Part shown: positions 8,879-16,507 of the stretch, piece by piece
Layout: every line of letters starts with the position of its first letter
Numbering within the stretch: the first letter of the stretch is position 1
Assembly (NCBI GenBank): GCA_041569895.1
Contig: JBFFXF010000164.1
Span: 1-16,507, forward strand
Length of the DNA: 16,507 bases
Source: JBFFXF01 sp041569895
Lineage (GTDB): Bacteria > Planctomycetota > UBA8108 > JACQVS01
Direction: 5' to 3'
Translations under genes and position numbers: made by a program
The notes under the pieces: generated by a model
The model's input: the letters and a program-made list of their open reading frames with translations, nothing else
What the model was told of the DNA's origin: nothing
Databases searched by the model: none

Positions 8879-11475
8879 GGGCTTCCGACGCCGTGCAGGC
8901 CGCCGTCCGTCAGGGCGAGGATCCGGCCTCGCGCCATCGCCATGCTGCCGATCGTCGCGGGCAGCCGTACGCGCCACACCTCGTCGAGCGTCACCGGATC
9001 GATGGCGCGCACCGCCGCGCCGTCTGCGACGACGACGAGACCGAACGCGGCGATCGGTGCGGCGCCGGAATCGCGCGCGCCTGAAACCGGTTCCGTTCGC
9101 TGGACGCGAGCGACGTCGCCGTCCCACGACGCGAAGAGCGTGGCGCCGTCCACGGACCGCGTGACGACGCCGTCCTCGCCGATGGCCAGGGGGATCTCGA
9201 CCTCGACGGCCAGCTCGCGTTGCCGCAGCGGCGTGCCGTCCGTCGTGTCGAGCGCGACGAGCGTCGTCGCGCCGTCGGATCGCAGCGGGGCGCTCAGGTC
9301 CTCCGACGCGCTCGGCGCGCCCCAGCTGCCCTTCTCCGCGCGCCGTTCCCAGGCGAGGTCGCCCCCCGCGAGCTCGAGCGCGACGAGCGTGTCACCCGCG
9401 GCCTCGCGGCTTGCCGAAACGACGACGAGCCCGCCTGTGACAACCGGCGACGACGCGCCCGGCGCCGCGGCCGAGCGCCACCGACGCGTTCCGTCGAGCG
9501 CGGAGAGCGACACGAGCGCCGCCTCGAGCGACACGACGACCTGATCGCGCGTCGCGACGAGAGGCGCGGGACCGGCGAGCCCGTCCACGGTGACTTCCCA
9601 GAGCGTCGCGAGCCTCGAGCCCTCGACTCCCGCGTCGAGGCAGACGACGGCGTCGCCCTCCGGACGATGGAGCGCCACGACGACGCGCCGGCCCAGACGC
9701 ACCGCGCCGAGCGGCTTCCCGTCGACGGTCATCTCGGCGATCGACCTTCCATCGCGCGCGGCGAGCCGCTCGATGCGGCAGCCGCTCGCCGAGCCCGCGA
9801 CGACGACCCAGTCGTTATCGAGCGGCAGCGGGATCGCGCCGCGAGCATCGATCGGCGCGCCCGCGACCACCGCGGGACGACTCCAGAGCAGCTCCGCCGA
9901 GAGGGGCGCCTCCTCCGGGTCACACGTGCCCCGCCGGGCCGCGCTGCCGCCGGCGTGACTCCATGGAAGGTCGTCCTCGCCGGCGGATGACACCACGCAG
10001 ACCCCATCGCCGGCGGATGCGACGAGCCGATCGCCCGCGACGACGAGACCCGCGATGGCGCCGCTCGCGCTGTCGACCGACCACTCGACCCCTCCGAGCG
10101 CGGGCGAGCAGCGCACGATCCGTCCGTCGTCAAGCGCCACGAAGCACGACAGGCCACCGAGCACCGCCGCGACACGCGGCGCGGCCGGAAGCGGCATCCG
10201 ACTGCGCGTCGATCCGATGAGCGGGTCGCGGATCTCGATGCGATCGGCGAGCGTCAGCACGACCCCCGGCGGGCCGGCGGCGATCTCGTCGAGCACGGGT
10301 CGATCGACTCTCACCGACCAGACGGGGCGACCGGGCATCGCCGGATCGACACAGAGGAGCTGAGCCGCCGCGGAGTCGTCCGTCTCGGTCGCGAGCACGT
10401 ACGCGCGCCCGGAGCGCGCCGCGAGACGCGCGGGCAGCAGGCCATCCAGCCGTGCGAGGTCGACAGGCTCACCGCCGGCGAGGTCGCCGACCGCCAGCGC
10501 TGTCTCGTCGAGGAGAAAGTAGCGACCGCTCTCGTCGCCGCAGAGTCCGACGACGCGCCCGGGACGCCGCGCTGCGCTCCAGAGCCGCGACGGTCGTCCC
10601 GGATCGGCGATCGTCACGCATGCGATCGAGCGCGAGCCGGCGATGACGAGCCGCTCGTCGACGAGCGCGATCGACGCCGGGCCTGCGAGGGACTCGAGCT
10701 CGAGCTGCCCGATCGTCGCGCCGTTCTCGCCGTCGAGAAGCGCGAGCGCGAGGACGCCACCGTCGTCTGCGTACAGAGCGACGATGCCATTCGCGACGAC
10801 ACTCTCGGTCTCGTCATCATCTCGCGCCCCGGCGAGCGCGGAGCGCACGCGGCGGAACGCGAGCGGATCCGCCGCGAGCGACCCTGGCAGCGTCGAGCTC
10901 CACCGCGCAGTGACCGACTGCGCGTCGATCCGGAAGATCGTGCGCCGGTCCAAGCCCACTCCCAGCGCGCCCTCTCCCGGCACGCCCGCCGCCGACACGC
11001 CACCGTCGAACGGCGCCAGCGACGACACCGTCTCCGGCAACGCCACGCCTCCGGATGACGGCGCGCGCAGCACGTCGACGCGTGGAGACGCGAGCGGCCC
11101 GACGCCGTGACCTCGCACGCGGCCCGCGGCGGCGTCACCGATGGCGAAACCCGCGACGGAGCTCGCGAGCTCGGCGCCGGCCGTCGGCCGCGGAAGCCTC
11201 GCCAGGAGCTGCGACCCACCCGCGACGATGCCGACGCAGACGATCAGCGTCGCGGCGGACCACAGCGGACGCCTCGCGGCGGCGACGAGCGCGCGCCACC
11301 ATGTCCTCGGCGAGAAGAGCAGCGCCATCGTCGTGACCAGGAAGAGAAGGAGCTGCGGCAGGATGGCGACGAACCCGGGCGCCAGCCCCGGAATCACCGC
11401 CTCGGCGTCACGGGGAAAGAGCACGACGATCGCGAGCGCCAGCACGGCGACGCGCGTGTCACGTAGAGATCTCAT
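8875..11475 (-). CDS. Membrane-anchored PQQ-like beta-propeller protein
   Basis: 866 aa from the ATG at 11475. The frame is open to 11805, but that extension runs antisense through the divergent gene at 11564 and is Ser-rich, so the start before MRSLRDTRVAVLALAIVVLF is preferred; no strong Shine-Dalgarno is seen. Residues 8-26 look like a signal peptide ending in AEA. Hydrophobic segments follow at about 36-54 and 72-88. The remainder (about 110-866) consists of degenerate beta-propeller blades with PQQ-like docking motifs such as WSSTLPGSLAADP, LWSAARRPGR, PVWSVRVDRP, VEWSVDSASG, LWEVTVDG, SALDGTRRWRS, SSPVVTGGLVVVSAS, ALELAGGDLAWE, ALDTTDGTPLRQ and IDPVTLDEVWRV. The length suggests two propellers, the second (about 540-866) being more regular. 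It likely exposes a propeller outside the membrane as a binding scaffold. It is the first gene of the minus cluster, and its TGA overlaps the ATG of the dikinase/membrane fusion, which suggests equal production and possibly physical association. No catalytic motif is seen. Confidence 0.82.
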   Translation of the reverse strand: MRSLRDTRVAVLALAIVVLFPRDAEAVIPGLAPGFVAILPQLLLFLVTTMALLFSPRTWWRALVAAARRPLWSAATLIVCVGIVAGGSQLLARLPRPTAGAELASSVAGFAIGDAAAGRVRGHGVGPLASPRVDVLRAPSSGGVALPETVSSLAPFDGGVSAAGVPGEGALGVGLDRRTIFRIDAQSVTARWSSTLPGSLAADPLAFRRVRSALAGARDDDETESVVANGIVALYADDGGVLALALLDGENGATIGQLELESLAGPASIALVDERLVIAGSRSIACVTIADPGRPSRLWSAARRPGRVVGLCGDESGRYFLLDETALAVGDLAGGEPVDLARLDGLLPARLAARSGRAYVLATETDDSAAAQLLCVDPAMPGRPVWSVRVDRPVLDEIAAGPPGVVLTLADRIEIRDPLIGSTRSRMPLPAAPRVAAVLGGLSCFVALDDGRIVRCSPALGGVEWSVDSASGAIAGLVVAGDRLVASAGDGVCVVSSAGEDDLPWSHAGGSAARRGTCDPEEAPLSAELLWSRPAVVAGAPIDARGAIPLPLDNDWVVVAGSASGCRIERLAARDGRSIAEMTVDGKPLGAVRLGRRVVVALHRPEGDAVVCLDAGVEGSRLATLWEVTVDGLAGPAPLVATRDQVVVSLEAALVSLSALDGTRRWRSAAAPGASSPVVTGGLVVVSASREAAGDTLVALELAGGDLAWERRAEKGSWGAPSASEDLSAPLRSDGATTLVALDTTDGTPLRQRELAVEVEIPLAIGEDGVVTRSVDGATLFASWDGDVARVQRTEPVSGARDSGAAPIAAFGLVVVADGAAVRAIDPVTLDEVWRVRLPATIGSMAMARGRILALTDGGLHGVGSP

Positions 11476-11534
11476 GATACAATACGGGCTCTCTGGGTAG
11501 CCCGGCTTCAGTCTCACCGGAATGTATCGTATCA
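11475..11534. promoter_or_regulatory. Divergent control region with inverted TGATAC(A/G)ATAC motifs
   Basis: The plus strand reads TGATACAATAC at 11475-11485. The minus strand reads TGATACGATAC at 11534-11524. The pair matches at 10 of 11 positions with a 38-nt spacer. Each copy contains an extended -10-like TGnTACnAT pointing into the gap: TACAAT at 11478-11483 toward the gene at 11564, and TACGAT at 11531-11526 toward the gene at 11475. No convincing -35 is visible 17 nt upstream of either. The motifs may therefore be two facing promoters with overlapping transcripts, or a two-site operator. Confidence 0.45.
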
Positions 11535-11547
11535 GCGGAGAATCGGT

Positions 11548-11552
11548 GGAGG
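11548..11552 (+). promoter_or_regulatory. Ribosome-binding site supporting the start at 11564
   Basis: GGAGG lies 11 nt before the ATG at 11564, somewhat long. No such site precedes the in-frame ATG at 11522, which also lies inside the inverted-motif region. Confidence 0.5.
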
Positions 11553-11563
11553 TCAAGCTCAAG

Positions 11564-12103
11564 ATGCGATCGATATCGAAAACCCGTTCGAGGTCCCCGA
11601 TCCTCTTCACCCTCTCGGCGGCGCTGCTGACGGCGCTCTGCGTCGCCGCGTCCGACTCCGACGACGAGGAGAAGAAAGCGGACACGGCCGAGAAGGTCGC
11701 GCCGCAGAAGAAGGCGCCCGACCGTGCGGAGCTCGAGAAGAAGCTCCAGGAGACGCTCACCAACGTGACCCTGGTCGGCAGCTGGAGACTGGTCAAGGAC
11801 GGCAAGCTCGGCGAGGAGCACAGGGAACGCTACACCATCAGCAGTGTCACCCGCCTCGGCGAGATCTGGCTGATCACCGCCAGGATCCAGTACGGCGACC
11901 GCGACGTCACCGTCCCCGTCCCGGTGCGAATCGAATGGGCCGGCGACACCCCGATCATCTCGGTCACCGACGCGGGCATCCCGGGAGTGGGAACGTACAC
12001 GGCGCGCGTGATGATCTACCGGGGCCTCTACAGCGGCACGTGGTTCGGGAAGGGGTACGGGGGGCTGATGAGCGGGACGATCACCAAGAACAGCGACGAG
12101 TGA
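11564..12103 (+). CDS. Secreted conserved hypothetical protein
   Basis: 179 aa from the ATG at 11564; an in-frame ATG at 11522 would add 14 aa. The N-terminus has a basic region (MRSISKTRSRS), a hydrophobic core (PILFTLSAALLTALCVAA) and a likely cleavage before SDSDDE, so the protein is probably exported. A charged Lys/Glu-rich linker covers about residues 30-62. The conserved-looking part starts at LVGSWRLV, then ERYTISSV, GEIWLITARIQYGDRDVTV, EWAGDTPIISV, GIPGVGTYTARVMIYRGLYSG and ends TWFGKGYGGLMSGTI. The alternating pattern with many Gly and aromatic residues suggests a small beta-barrel or beta-sandwich. I recall similar hypothetical proteins from planctomycete-like genomes but know no function. 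It is divergent from the propeller/dikinase cluster across the inverted-motif region, so shared regulation is possible. Confidence 0.75.
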   Translation: MRSISKTRSRSPILFTLSAALLTALCVAASDSDDEEKKADTAEKVAPQKKAPDRAELEKKLQETLTNVTLVGSWRLVKDGKLGEEHRERYTISSVTRLGEIWLITARIQYGDRDVTVPVPVRIEWAGDTPIISVTDAGIPGVGTYTARVMIYRGLYSGTWFGKGYGGLMSGTITKNSDE

Positions 12104-12172
12104 CCTTCCTTCCCGGCCCAGGTTCCGGCCCGTGCCCGAAGGGCTGCCTCGACTGCGCAGGCGCGACTCTGC

Positions 12173-12493
12173 GACGGATCTATAAGGAAGGCAGGAAGAA
12201 GAGGAAGGCAGGAAACGAGGCTGGTCGTGCCTTGCGCGCTGCATCGATCTTGAAGACGTCGTCGAAAAGCGAGAGGTGGTTACGATTTGAACGAGAGAGG
12301 CGCGGCGCTGCGCCAGCGCAGCACCGCGTGAGAGCACGGAGACGGAAGGAGGAGCTTCTTTGTGCTTGCAGAGGGATTAAGAGACCTGACCTCTCGAGTC
12401 CGTTCGAGGAGCGAGCGAGGCTTACGAAGCTCGACCCCATCAATCCTTCCGTTTCCTGCCTTCCTGAGTTTCCTGCCTTCCTTATGAATCGTC
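12173..12493. repeat. Repeat copy B with terminal inverted repeats (321 bp)
   Basis: This fills most of the 420-bp gene-free stretch 12104-12523; the first 69 bases after the stop at 12103 show nothing recognisable. The left end contains ATAAGGAAGGCAGGAA (12182-12197) and then AGGAAGGCAGGAAACG (12202-12217). The right end read on the other strand has exactly these two 16-mers (12484-12469 and 12464-12449), again separated by 4 nt. Outer bases extend the match (GACGGATCT on the left, GACGATTC on the right). The interior has a small GCGCTG/CAGCGC hairpin (12305-12319) and no gene. The right 82 nt align without gaps to copy A at 67 of 82 positions. No transposase is encoded, so it would have to be non-autonomous. 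Confidence 0.75.
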
Positions 12494-12523
12494 TGACAGC
12501 AAGCCTCCCAAGCGCGTGCTTCT

Positions 12524-15500
12524 TCACAAAGCCTCTCTGTGCGTCCTCTGTGTCCTCTGTGCCTCTGTGGTTCGCGACGTAACGATCTCGCGCTCCTCGA
12601 TCTCCTCCACCGCGCCGAAGCCGCCCAGGGTCCAGATCAGGTCTCGGTACGCGCGCACGTCGAGGACCGTCAGTGACTGGATCATCCTGAGCGTGATCAG
12701 GCGCCGGCTCCAGAGTGCGTGCTCGGCCGCGACCTGGCGGAACGCGTCGAGGACGTGCGCCTCGTAGGAGTCGCGTGACTCGGCGAGGAGGAGGGCGTAC
12801 TCGCACGCGCGTTCGATCGATTGCGGCGCATCGAGGAAGGCGTTTCGGGCGTAGCGCAGCATCCGTGGCGAGGCCGACTGCAGCCGGCCGTGGAGGCGCA
12901 GGTGCCGTTCGAAGAGCGCGCGCCGGCGGCGGCTCTTCGCGAACCAGCGATCGACGCACTCGTTGTACACGAGCTTCCAGGCGCGAATCAGCAGCCCCGG
13001 CGGCCGCCGGTCGAGCACCTCGTCGAAGAAGACGCGGATCTCGCGCGGTCCGACGATGGCCGTGCGCAGCTCGTGCTGATCGGTCACGAACGCCCCGGCG
13101 ATCGCGCGCATCACCTCGGCCTCCCGTCCGCTGCCCTCGACGGCGGCGTCGATCGACGGATCCCACGCCGCACCGTCCGGCCCGATCCACCGCCTGCCGC
13201 CGAGAAAGACGCGCAGCGCGCGGAGGTCTCGCAAGGCGGCCCGGCGGAGATCCTCGAACGGACGCCGCTCACGCTCGAGCGCGCCGATGAAGTCGAGGTC
13301 CTCGCGGTACGTCTGCGTCCGCTCGAGCTTCTCGAACCCGGGCGGGCGCAGGCCGAGGTACTCGACGTCGACCGCCGCGCGAAGGCGCACCGCCTCCATG
13401 AAGTACGGCTTGCGCATGCGGTTGATCTTTCGCAGCGCGACGTCGAAGCCCGCGACGCGCGGTCGCTCGTCGACGGGCGACGCCTTCCCGAGCACCTCAC
13501 CGACGATGCGGATCAACCGTCGCACGATGTGCGCGACGATGCCGAGCGCCCGGCCGGCGAGCACGAAGGGCAGCAGCAGCACGCGCGCGCCTCCGAGGTA
13601 CTTGAAGTAGATGCGGTAGGGATTGATCCGTCTCGTGCTGCGGGGAAGCAGGTGGTACGGCCAGGTGCCGAAGATGTCCCGCACCATGGCGCGACGGTCG
13701 GCGACCAGCATGCGCCGCACCTCCGCCCCGAAGATCCGCTCGATGCGCTCGTCGCGTTCCTCTTCCGCGAGCAGGAAGTGGAGCGCGTGAAACTCGGTGG
13801 TGACCATCGACGATCCGTCGACCGGAAGGCGCCGCGACCGCGACGCGCCGGCATCGCGCCGGCGCCTGCGTTCGAGGAAGCGCTCATGGCGCTGGCGCAG
13901 CTCATCGGAGACGTACGGCAGTCGACGCTGCGGGATGCAGCACGAGTTGTACTCCATGACGAGCTTCGCCGTCTCGATCGACAGGCTCTCCGAGATGAAT
14001 CGGAACCAGAGGTACGGTCCGAGCCCGAGCAAGCGGTCCTTCTCGAGCGCGAGTCGATCCAGGCGCCGCAGCTCCCGCTTCCCCAGGCCGAGCATGCCGA
14101 CGCGGAGCTCGCGCATCGCCAGGTTGCCGAGGAGCTGGATCGAGGTCTTGTCCGAGGTGCGCTCGAGGAGCGTCCCGTCGAGGTAGTCACGGTAGAGCAG
14201 CGAGACCAGCTCGACCTCGCGATACACGAAGTCCTCGAACACCGGATCCTCGCCACCGACCAGCTCCGGTCCGTCATCGGAGCGCCGCACGACGGCGAGC
14301 TTCTCGCGCAGGTAATCGAAGGCCGCTCGTGACTGCTCGGTCGACAGCGCGCGGATGTGGCACTCCGGCAGCAGGACGCGCTCGAGTATCTGCGCGAGGT
14401 CATCGTCGAAACGGCGCGACTTGACCTCCTTGACGAGGTGAAAGAAGTGCGCCTCGGACGTCCGCATGTACGTGTCGAGCGCCTCGCCGGCGATGCGCTT
14501 GAACCAGCGGCCGATGACGTTGATGACCAGGCAGATCGAACCGAGGATGAAGAACGGCACGCCGAGCACCTCGAGGATGTGATTCAACGCCTCGAATCCG
14601 ACGCGCTTGAAGAATAGCGAGAAGAGAAGCGTCACGCCGCCGATCACGATGAGCCGCACCGCCGGACGCTGCGTCGATTTGATCAATGCGGTCGCGATGC
14701 GGTCGAGGATCTGCGGCGCGGTGGTGATGCCGGAGAGGTCGCCACCGAGGTGGAACAGCGCCAGAATCCTCTCGAGGAACTGACCGAGCTCGCGAGCCGC
14801 CTCCGCGACCGCCTCGTTCGGCTCGGGAATGCGGGACGCCCCGACCCAGCGGTTCAGGAGCGGCAACCAGCGGATCAGCGGCAGATCACACCAGCGCAGC
14901 ATGCCGGCCAGGCGCTCGACCTCGCGCTGGCTGAGCATGGCCTCGACCGTCAGCCCGTCGCACGTCGTCAGCTTCGAGATCAGCGACTCGATATTGAGGT
15001 CGCGGTCGTGCAGCTTCGGCTCGAACCTGCCGGAGACGGCCAGCGGGAAGGACCGGAGCTCGAACTCGACGAGGGCGAGGTGCGCGTGCAGGAGCGCCAC
15101 GCGTTCGGGCCACGCGGTCTCGCGGAAGAGCTCGCGCCCGAGCCGCCCCGATCGGTACTCCTGGCGAGCGAGGGTCCTCGCGAGCGAGTCGTCGGTCTCG
15201 CTCGCCGGCGGACACGGCTCGAAGAGCAGGATGTCTCGATCGAGCAGGCCGCGGAACCGCCGCACGGCCCGATCCATGCCGCGGACGACAAACACGAACA
15301 GCCGGAAGAGACGCAGCCCGGTGACCGCGCCGCGCACCAGGCGGAAAAGACGGAAGACCCGGAAGAGGAGCAGCACGTGCGCGTAGGTCGCGACCGGGAT
15401 CTCGACGTCGACCGACAGGAACCAGTTGACGTGCCACGTCGGGCCGAGCAGGAACCCGTACGGCAGCGCGGGCAAGAGATCGAAGAGGAAATGGCGCCGC

Positions 15501-16507
15501 AGGAACCACGGGGCCCAGCGGGCGCAGCTCCAGCGAAGGAAGAAGTCCGCGAGAAGCGCGAGGCACAGCACGAGGTCCGCGATCTGGAACCCGAGGGCCC
15601 ACTCGGGCGTCAGCGTGCCGGCCGCATCCATGCGCCACTCGGCGACGACGATCGCCACCAGCAGGAGGATCAGCACGAAGACGAGGTTCTCGAGACGCCG
15701 CATCAAGGAGCGACCGAGCAGCCTCTCGAGCCGCGCATCGACGAGCGACGTTCGCGCCATGCGCTCGGCGTAGCTGCGAATCCAGCCCAGGTGGCGGAGC
15801 TCCCTGAGGAACGCCGAGAGCCCGAGCGAGCGGTGGCGGAACCACGAGGACACGCCGCGCCCGGGAGGATCGAGCACGCGGGAGAGGTCATCTACGGCGG
15901 CCGCGCCGGCGCGGTACTTCGGGACGCGATCCCTGGGCTCGAGGAGGTCGCCCTCCGAGAGCAGGCTCGACACGCGACTCTCGGTGACCGTCACCGCCTC
16001 GAGAGCGATCGATCCGCGATCATCCTCGTCGGCGCTCTCGATCGCCTTTCGACATGTGGCGATCCGCCAGTCGCGGCTCTCCCGGAGCGAACGCACGTGA
16101 TCGGCGTCGGGGTAGCCGCTGATCGCCAGGTCCGAAGCCAACTCGTGGAAATCGAGAACGCGCGCCCAGCAGGCGCGGAACACGTCGGCGCCGGGTTCCT
16201 CCTCGGCGCCGCCCTCCGCCTCTCCGGCCTGCTCGTCCTCGTCGCATTCGTACTGGATCCACGCGCGCACCGATCGTCGCTGGACGTCGTGGTGGAGATC
16301 GCGCGCGCGTGACCGCAAGGTCTCCGCCTCGCCCGCGAGACTCCTGTCGGCGCGCCCGATCTCGGCAGCGCGCCCGTCGATCCAGCGCACTTCGCTCTCG
16401 ACGACATGCTCGGGACGGAGGGTCGAGCTCTCGCAGATCCAGTCTCGCAGACGGTGGAGCCAGCGGAGGCGCTCGCCGATCGCGAGCGTCGCGAGATGCA
16501 GCGTCGC
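12524..16507 (-). CDS. Very large multi-pass membrane protein with voltage-sensor-like S1-S4 segment, N-terminus beyond window
   Basis: The frame is open to the right edge, so the true start lies outside; 1327 codons are in the window. Residues below are counted from the GTG at 16390. Hydrophobic segments at about 234-252, 264-286, 300-315 and 337-352 resemble S1-S4 of voltage-gated channels. They include LLADFFLRW (Asp282) as S2, FDLLPALPYG (Asp304) as S3 and FRVFRLFRLVR as S4, with Arg at 344, 347, 350, 353, 360 and 363, every third residue at first. No S5-pore-S6 or selectivity-filter motif follows. Further hydrophobic segments lie at about 578-596, 607-628 and 936-963, between long charged, mostly helical regions rich in Arg and Glu. 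The last residues, about 1272-1288 (RTTEAQRTQRTHREAL), come from the CTCTGTG repeat. I recognise no catalytic domain. It may be a voltage-responsive or mechanosensitive membrane protein, but the function is unknown. It converges with the gene ending at 12103. Confidence 0.78.
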   Translation of the reverse strand, partial: ATLHLATLAIGERLRWLHRLRDWICESSTLRPEHVVESEVRWIDGRAAEIGRADRSLAGEAETLRSRARDLHHDVQRRSVRAWIQYECDEDEQAGEAEGGAEEEPGADVFRACWARVLDFHELASDLAISGYPDADHVRSLRESRDWRIATCRKAIESADEDDRGSIALEAVTVTESRVSSLLSEGDLLEPRDRVPKYRAGAAAVDDLSRVLDPPGRGVSSWFRHRSLGLSAFLRELRHLGWIRSYAERMARTSLVDARLERLLGRSLMRRLENLVFVLILLLVAIVVAEWRMDAAGTLTPEWALGFQIADLVLCLALLADFFLRWSCARWAPWFLRRHFLFDLLPALPYGFLLGPTWHVNWFLSVDVEIPVATYAHVLLLFRVFRLFRLVRGAVTGLRLFRLFVFVVRGMDRAVRRFRGLLDRDILLFEPCPPASETDDSLARTLARQEYRSGRLGRELFRETAWPERVALLHAHLALVEFELRSFPLAVSGRFEPKLHDRDLNIESLISKLTTCDGLTVEAMLSQREVERLAGMLRWCDLPLIRWLPLLNRWVGASRIPEPNEAVAEAARELGQFLERILALFHLGGDLSGITTAPQILDRIATALIKSTQRPAVRLIVIGGVTLLFSLFFKRVGFEALNHILEVLGVPFFILGSICLVINVIGRWFKRIAGEALDTYMRTSEAHFFHLVKEVKSRRFDDDLAQILERVLLPECHIRALSTEQSRAAFDYLREKLAVVRRSDDGPELVGGEDPVFEDFVYREVELVSLLYRDYLDGTLLERTSDKTSIQLLGNLAMRELRVGMLGLGKRELRRLDRLALEKDRLLGLGPYLWFRFISESLSIETAKLVMEYNSCCIPQRRLPYVSDELRQRHERFLERRRRRDAGASRSRRLPVDGSSMVTTEFHALHFLLAEEERDERIERIFGAEVRRMLVADRRAMVRDIFGTWPYHLLPRSTRRINPYRIYFKYLGGARVLLLPFVLAGRALGIVAHIVRRLIRIVGEVLGKASPVDERPRVAGFDVALRKINRMRKPYFMEAVRLRAAVDVEYLGLRPPGFEKLERTQTYREDLDFIGALERERRPFEDLRRAALRDLRALRVFLGGRRWIGPDGAAWDPSIDAAVEGSGREAEVMRAIAGAFVTDQHELRTAIVGPREIRVFFDEVLDRRPPGLLIRAWKLVYNECVDRWFAKSRRRRALFERHLRLHGRLQSASPRMLRYARNAFLDAPQSIERACEYALLLAESRDSYEAHVLDAFRQVAAEHALWSRRLITLRMIQSLTVLDVRAYRDLIWTLGGFGAVEEIEEREIVTSRTTEAQRTQRTHREAL
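12532..12571. repeat. Degenerate CTCTGTG tandem repeat overlapping the 3' end of the large membrane-protein gene
   Basis: CTCTGTG occurs four times in 35 bases, at 12535, 12546, 12555 and 12563 (spacings 11, 9 and 8). A TTCGCGAC sequence follows. The minus strand reads as ACAGAGG-type repeats, which encode the Thr/Gln/Arg-rich tail of the upstream protein in one frame and NHRGTEDTEDAQRG in another. From memory, very similar strings occur in intergenic DNA of many environmental genomes and give rise to spurious peptides. Confidence 0.7.

Noticed and set aside
8879..9127. In-frame N-terminal extension of the dikinase fusion up to 9127.
   Set aside because: The added 83 residues are almost only Arg, Gly, Asp and Ala, typical of an off-frame G+C-rich read, and overlap the 3' end of the 866-aa propeller gene. 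The ATGA overlap start at 8878 precedes a normal ATP-grasp N-terminus.
11476..11805. In-frame N-terminal extension of the 866-aa propeller up to 11805.
   Set aside because: It runs antisense through the signal-peptide region of the gene at 11564, is Ser/Phe-rich, and would bury the real signal peptide at MRSLRDTR.
12532..12571. CTCTGTG repeats as a CRISPR array.
   Set aside because: Units are 8-11 nt apart with no unique spacers of constant length and no cas genes nearby.
14750..16312. 520-codon open frame on the plus strand, Glu/Arg/Gln-rich, opposite the large membrane protein; a similar one at 12821-14332.
   Set aside because: Low-complexity composition typical of antisense reading of an Arg/Leu-rich gene; the minus frame has coherent membrane segments and runs through the window edge.
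12524..16507. Voltage-gated ion channel.
   Set aside because: No pore helix or selectivity-filter motif such as TVGYG follows the S4-like segment, so a channel call is not supported.

Overview
The window is G+C-rich bacterial chromosomal DNA with dense coding on both strands. The gene content (PQQ-like beta-propellers with a WPLFRGD-type N-terminus, an FG-GAP/ASPIC-UnbV secreted protein, a YdjY-like domain and large unfamiliar membrane proteins) resembles genomes of Planctomycetota and neighbouring uncultured phyla. This placement is an inference from gene style; no rRNA or other marker gene is present. I saw no tRNA, IS transposase, phage gene or CRISPR array.

Layout: (1) The left edge cuts a minus-strand cutC-like gene (1-203). 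A 66-bp gap separates it from a divergent plus-strand pair (270-3770): a membrane-anchored YdjY-like/acylphosphatase fusion, followed 36 nt later by a secreted 814-aa FG-GAP protein. (2) A 199-bp gap between convergent genes (3771-3969) holds a long hairpin and copy A of a short repeat with terminal inverted repeats. (3) A minus-strand cluster of three genes runs from 11475 down to 3970: an 866-aa membrane-anchored PQQ-like propeller protein, a 1198-aa PEP-synthase/rifampin-phosphotransferase-like dikinase fused to a C-terminal membrane module (joined by an ATGA stop/start overlap), and a 405-aa exported eight-bladed propeller. (4) A divergent promoter region (11475-11563) carries a near-perfect inverted pair of TGATAC(A/G)ATAC motifs and leads rightward to a small secreted protein (11564-12103). 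(5) A 420-bp gap (12104-12523) is mostly a longer copy (B) of the same repeat. (6) The right third is one very large minus-strand gene, open at the window edge (12524-16507). It encodes a multi-pass membrane protein with an S1-S4 voltage-sensor-like segment and no visible pore. Its last residues are encoded by a CTCTGTG-type tandem repeat.

How the genes may work together: the three-gene minus cluster is the most unusual part. Its central protein combines a cytoplasmic ATP-grasp plus phosphohistidine (swivelling) dikinase core with a membrane module. The topology of that module (TM, cytoplasmic Arg-rich helices, TM, outside beta-rich domain, TM) recalls the Oxa1/EMC3/DUF106 superfamily. It is flanked by two exported or membrane-anchored PQQ-like propellers. 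In eukaryotes EMC3 works with EMC1, which also has a PQQ-like propeller. The parallel is suggestive but unproven, and the substrate of the dikinase cannot be read from the sequence.
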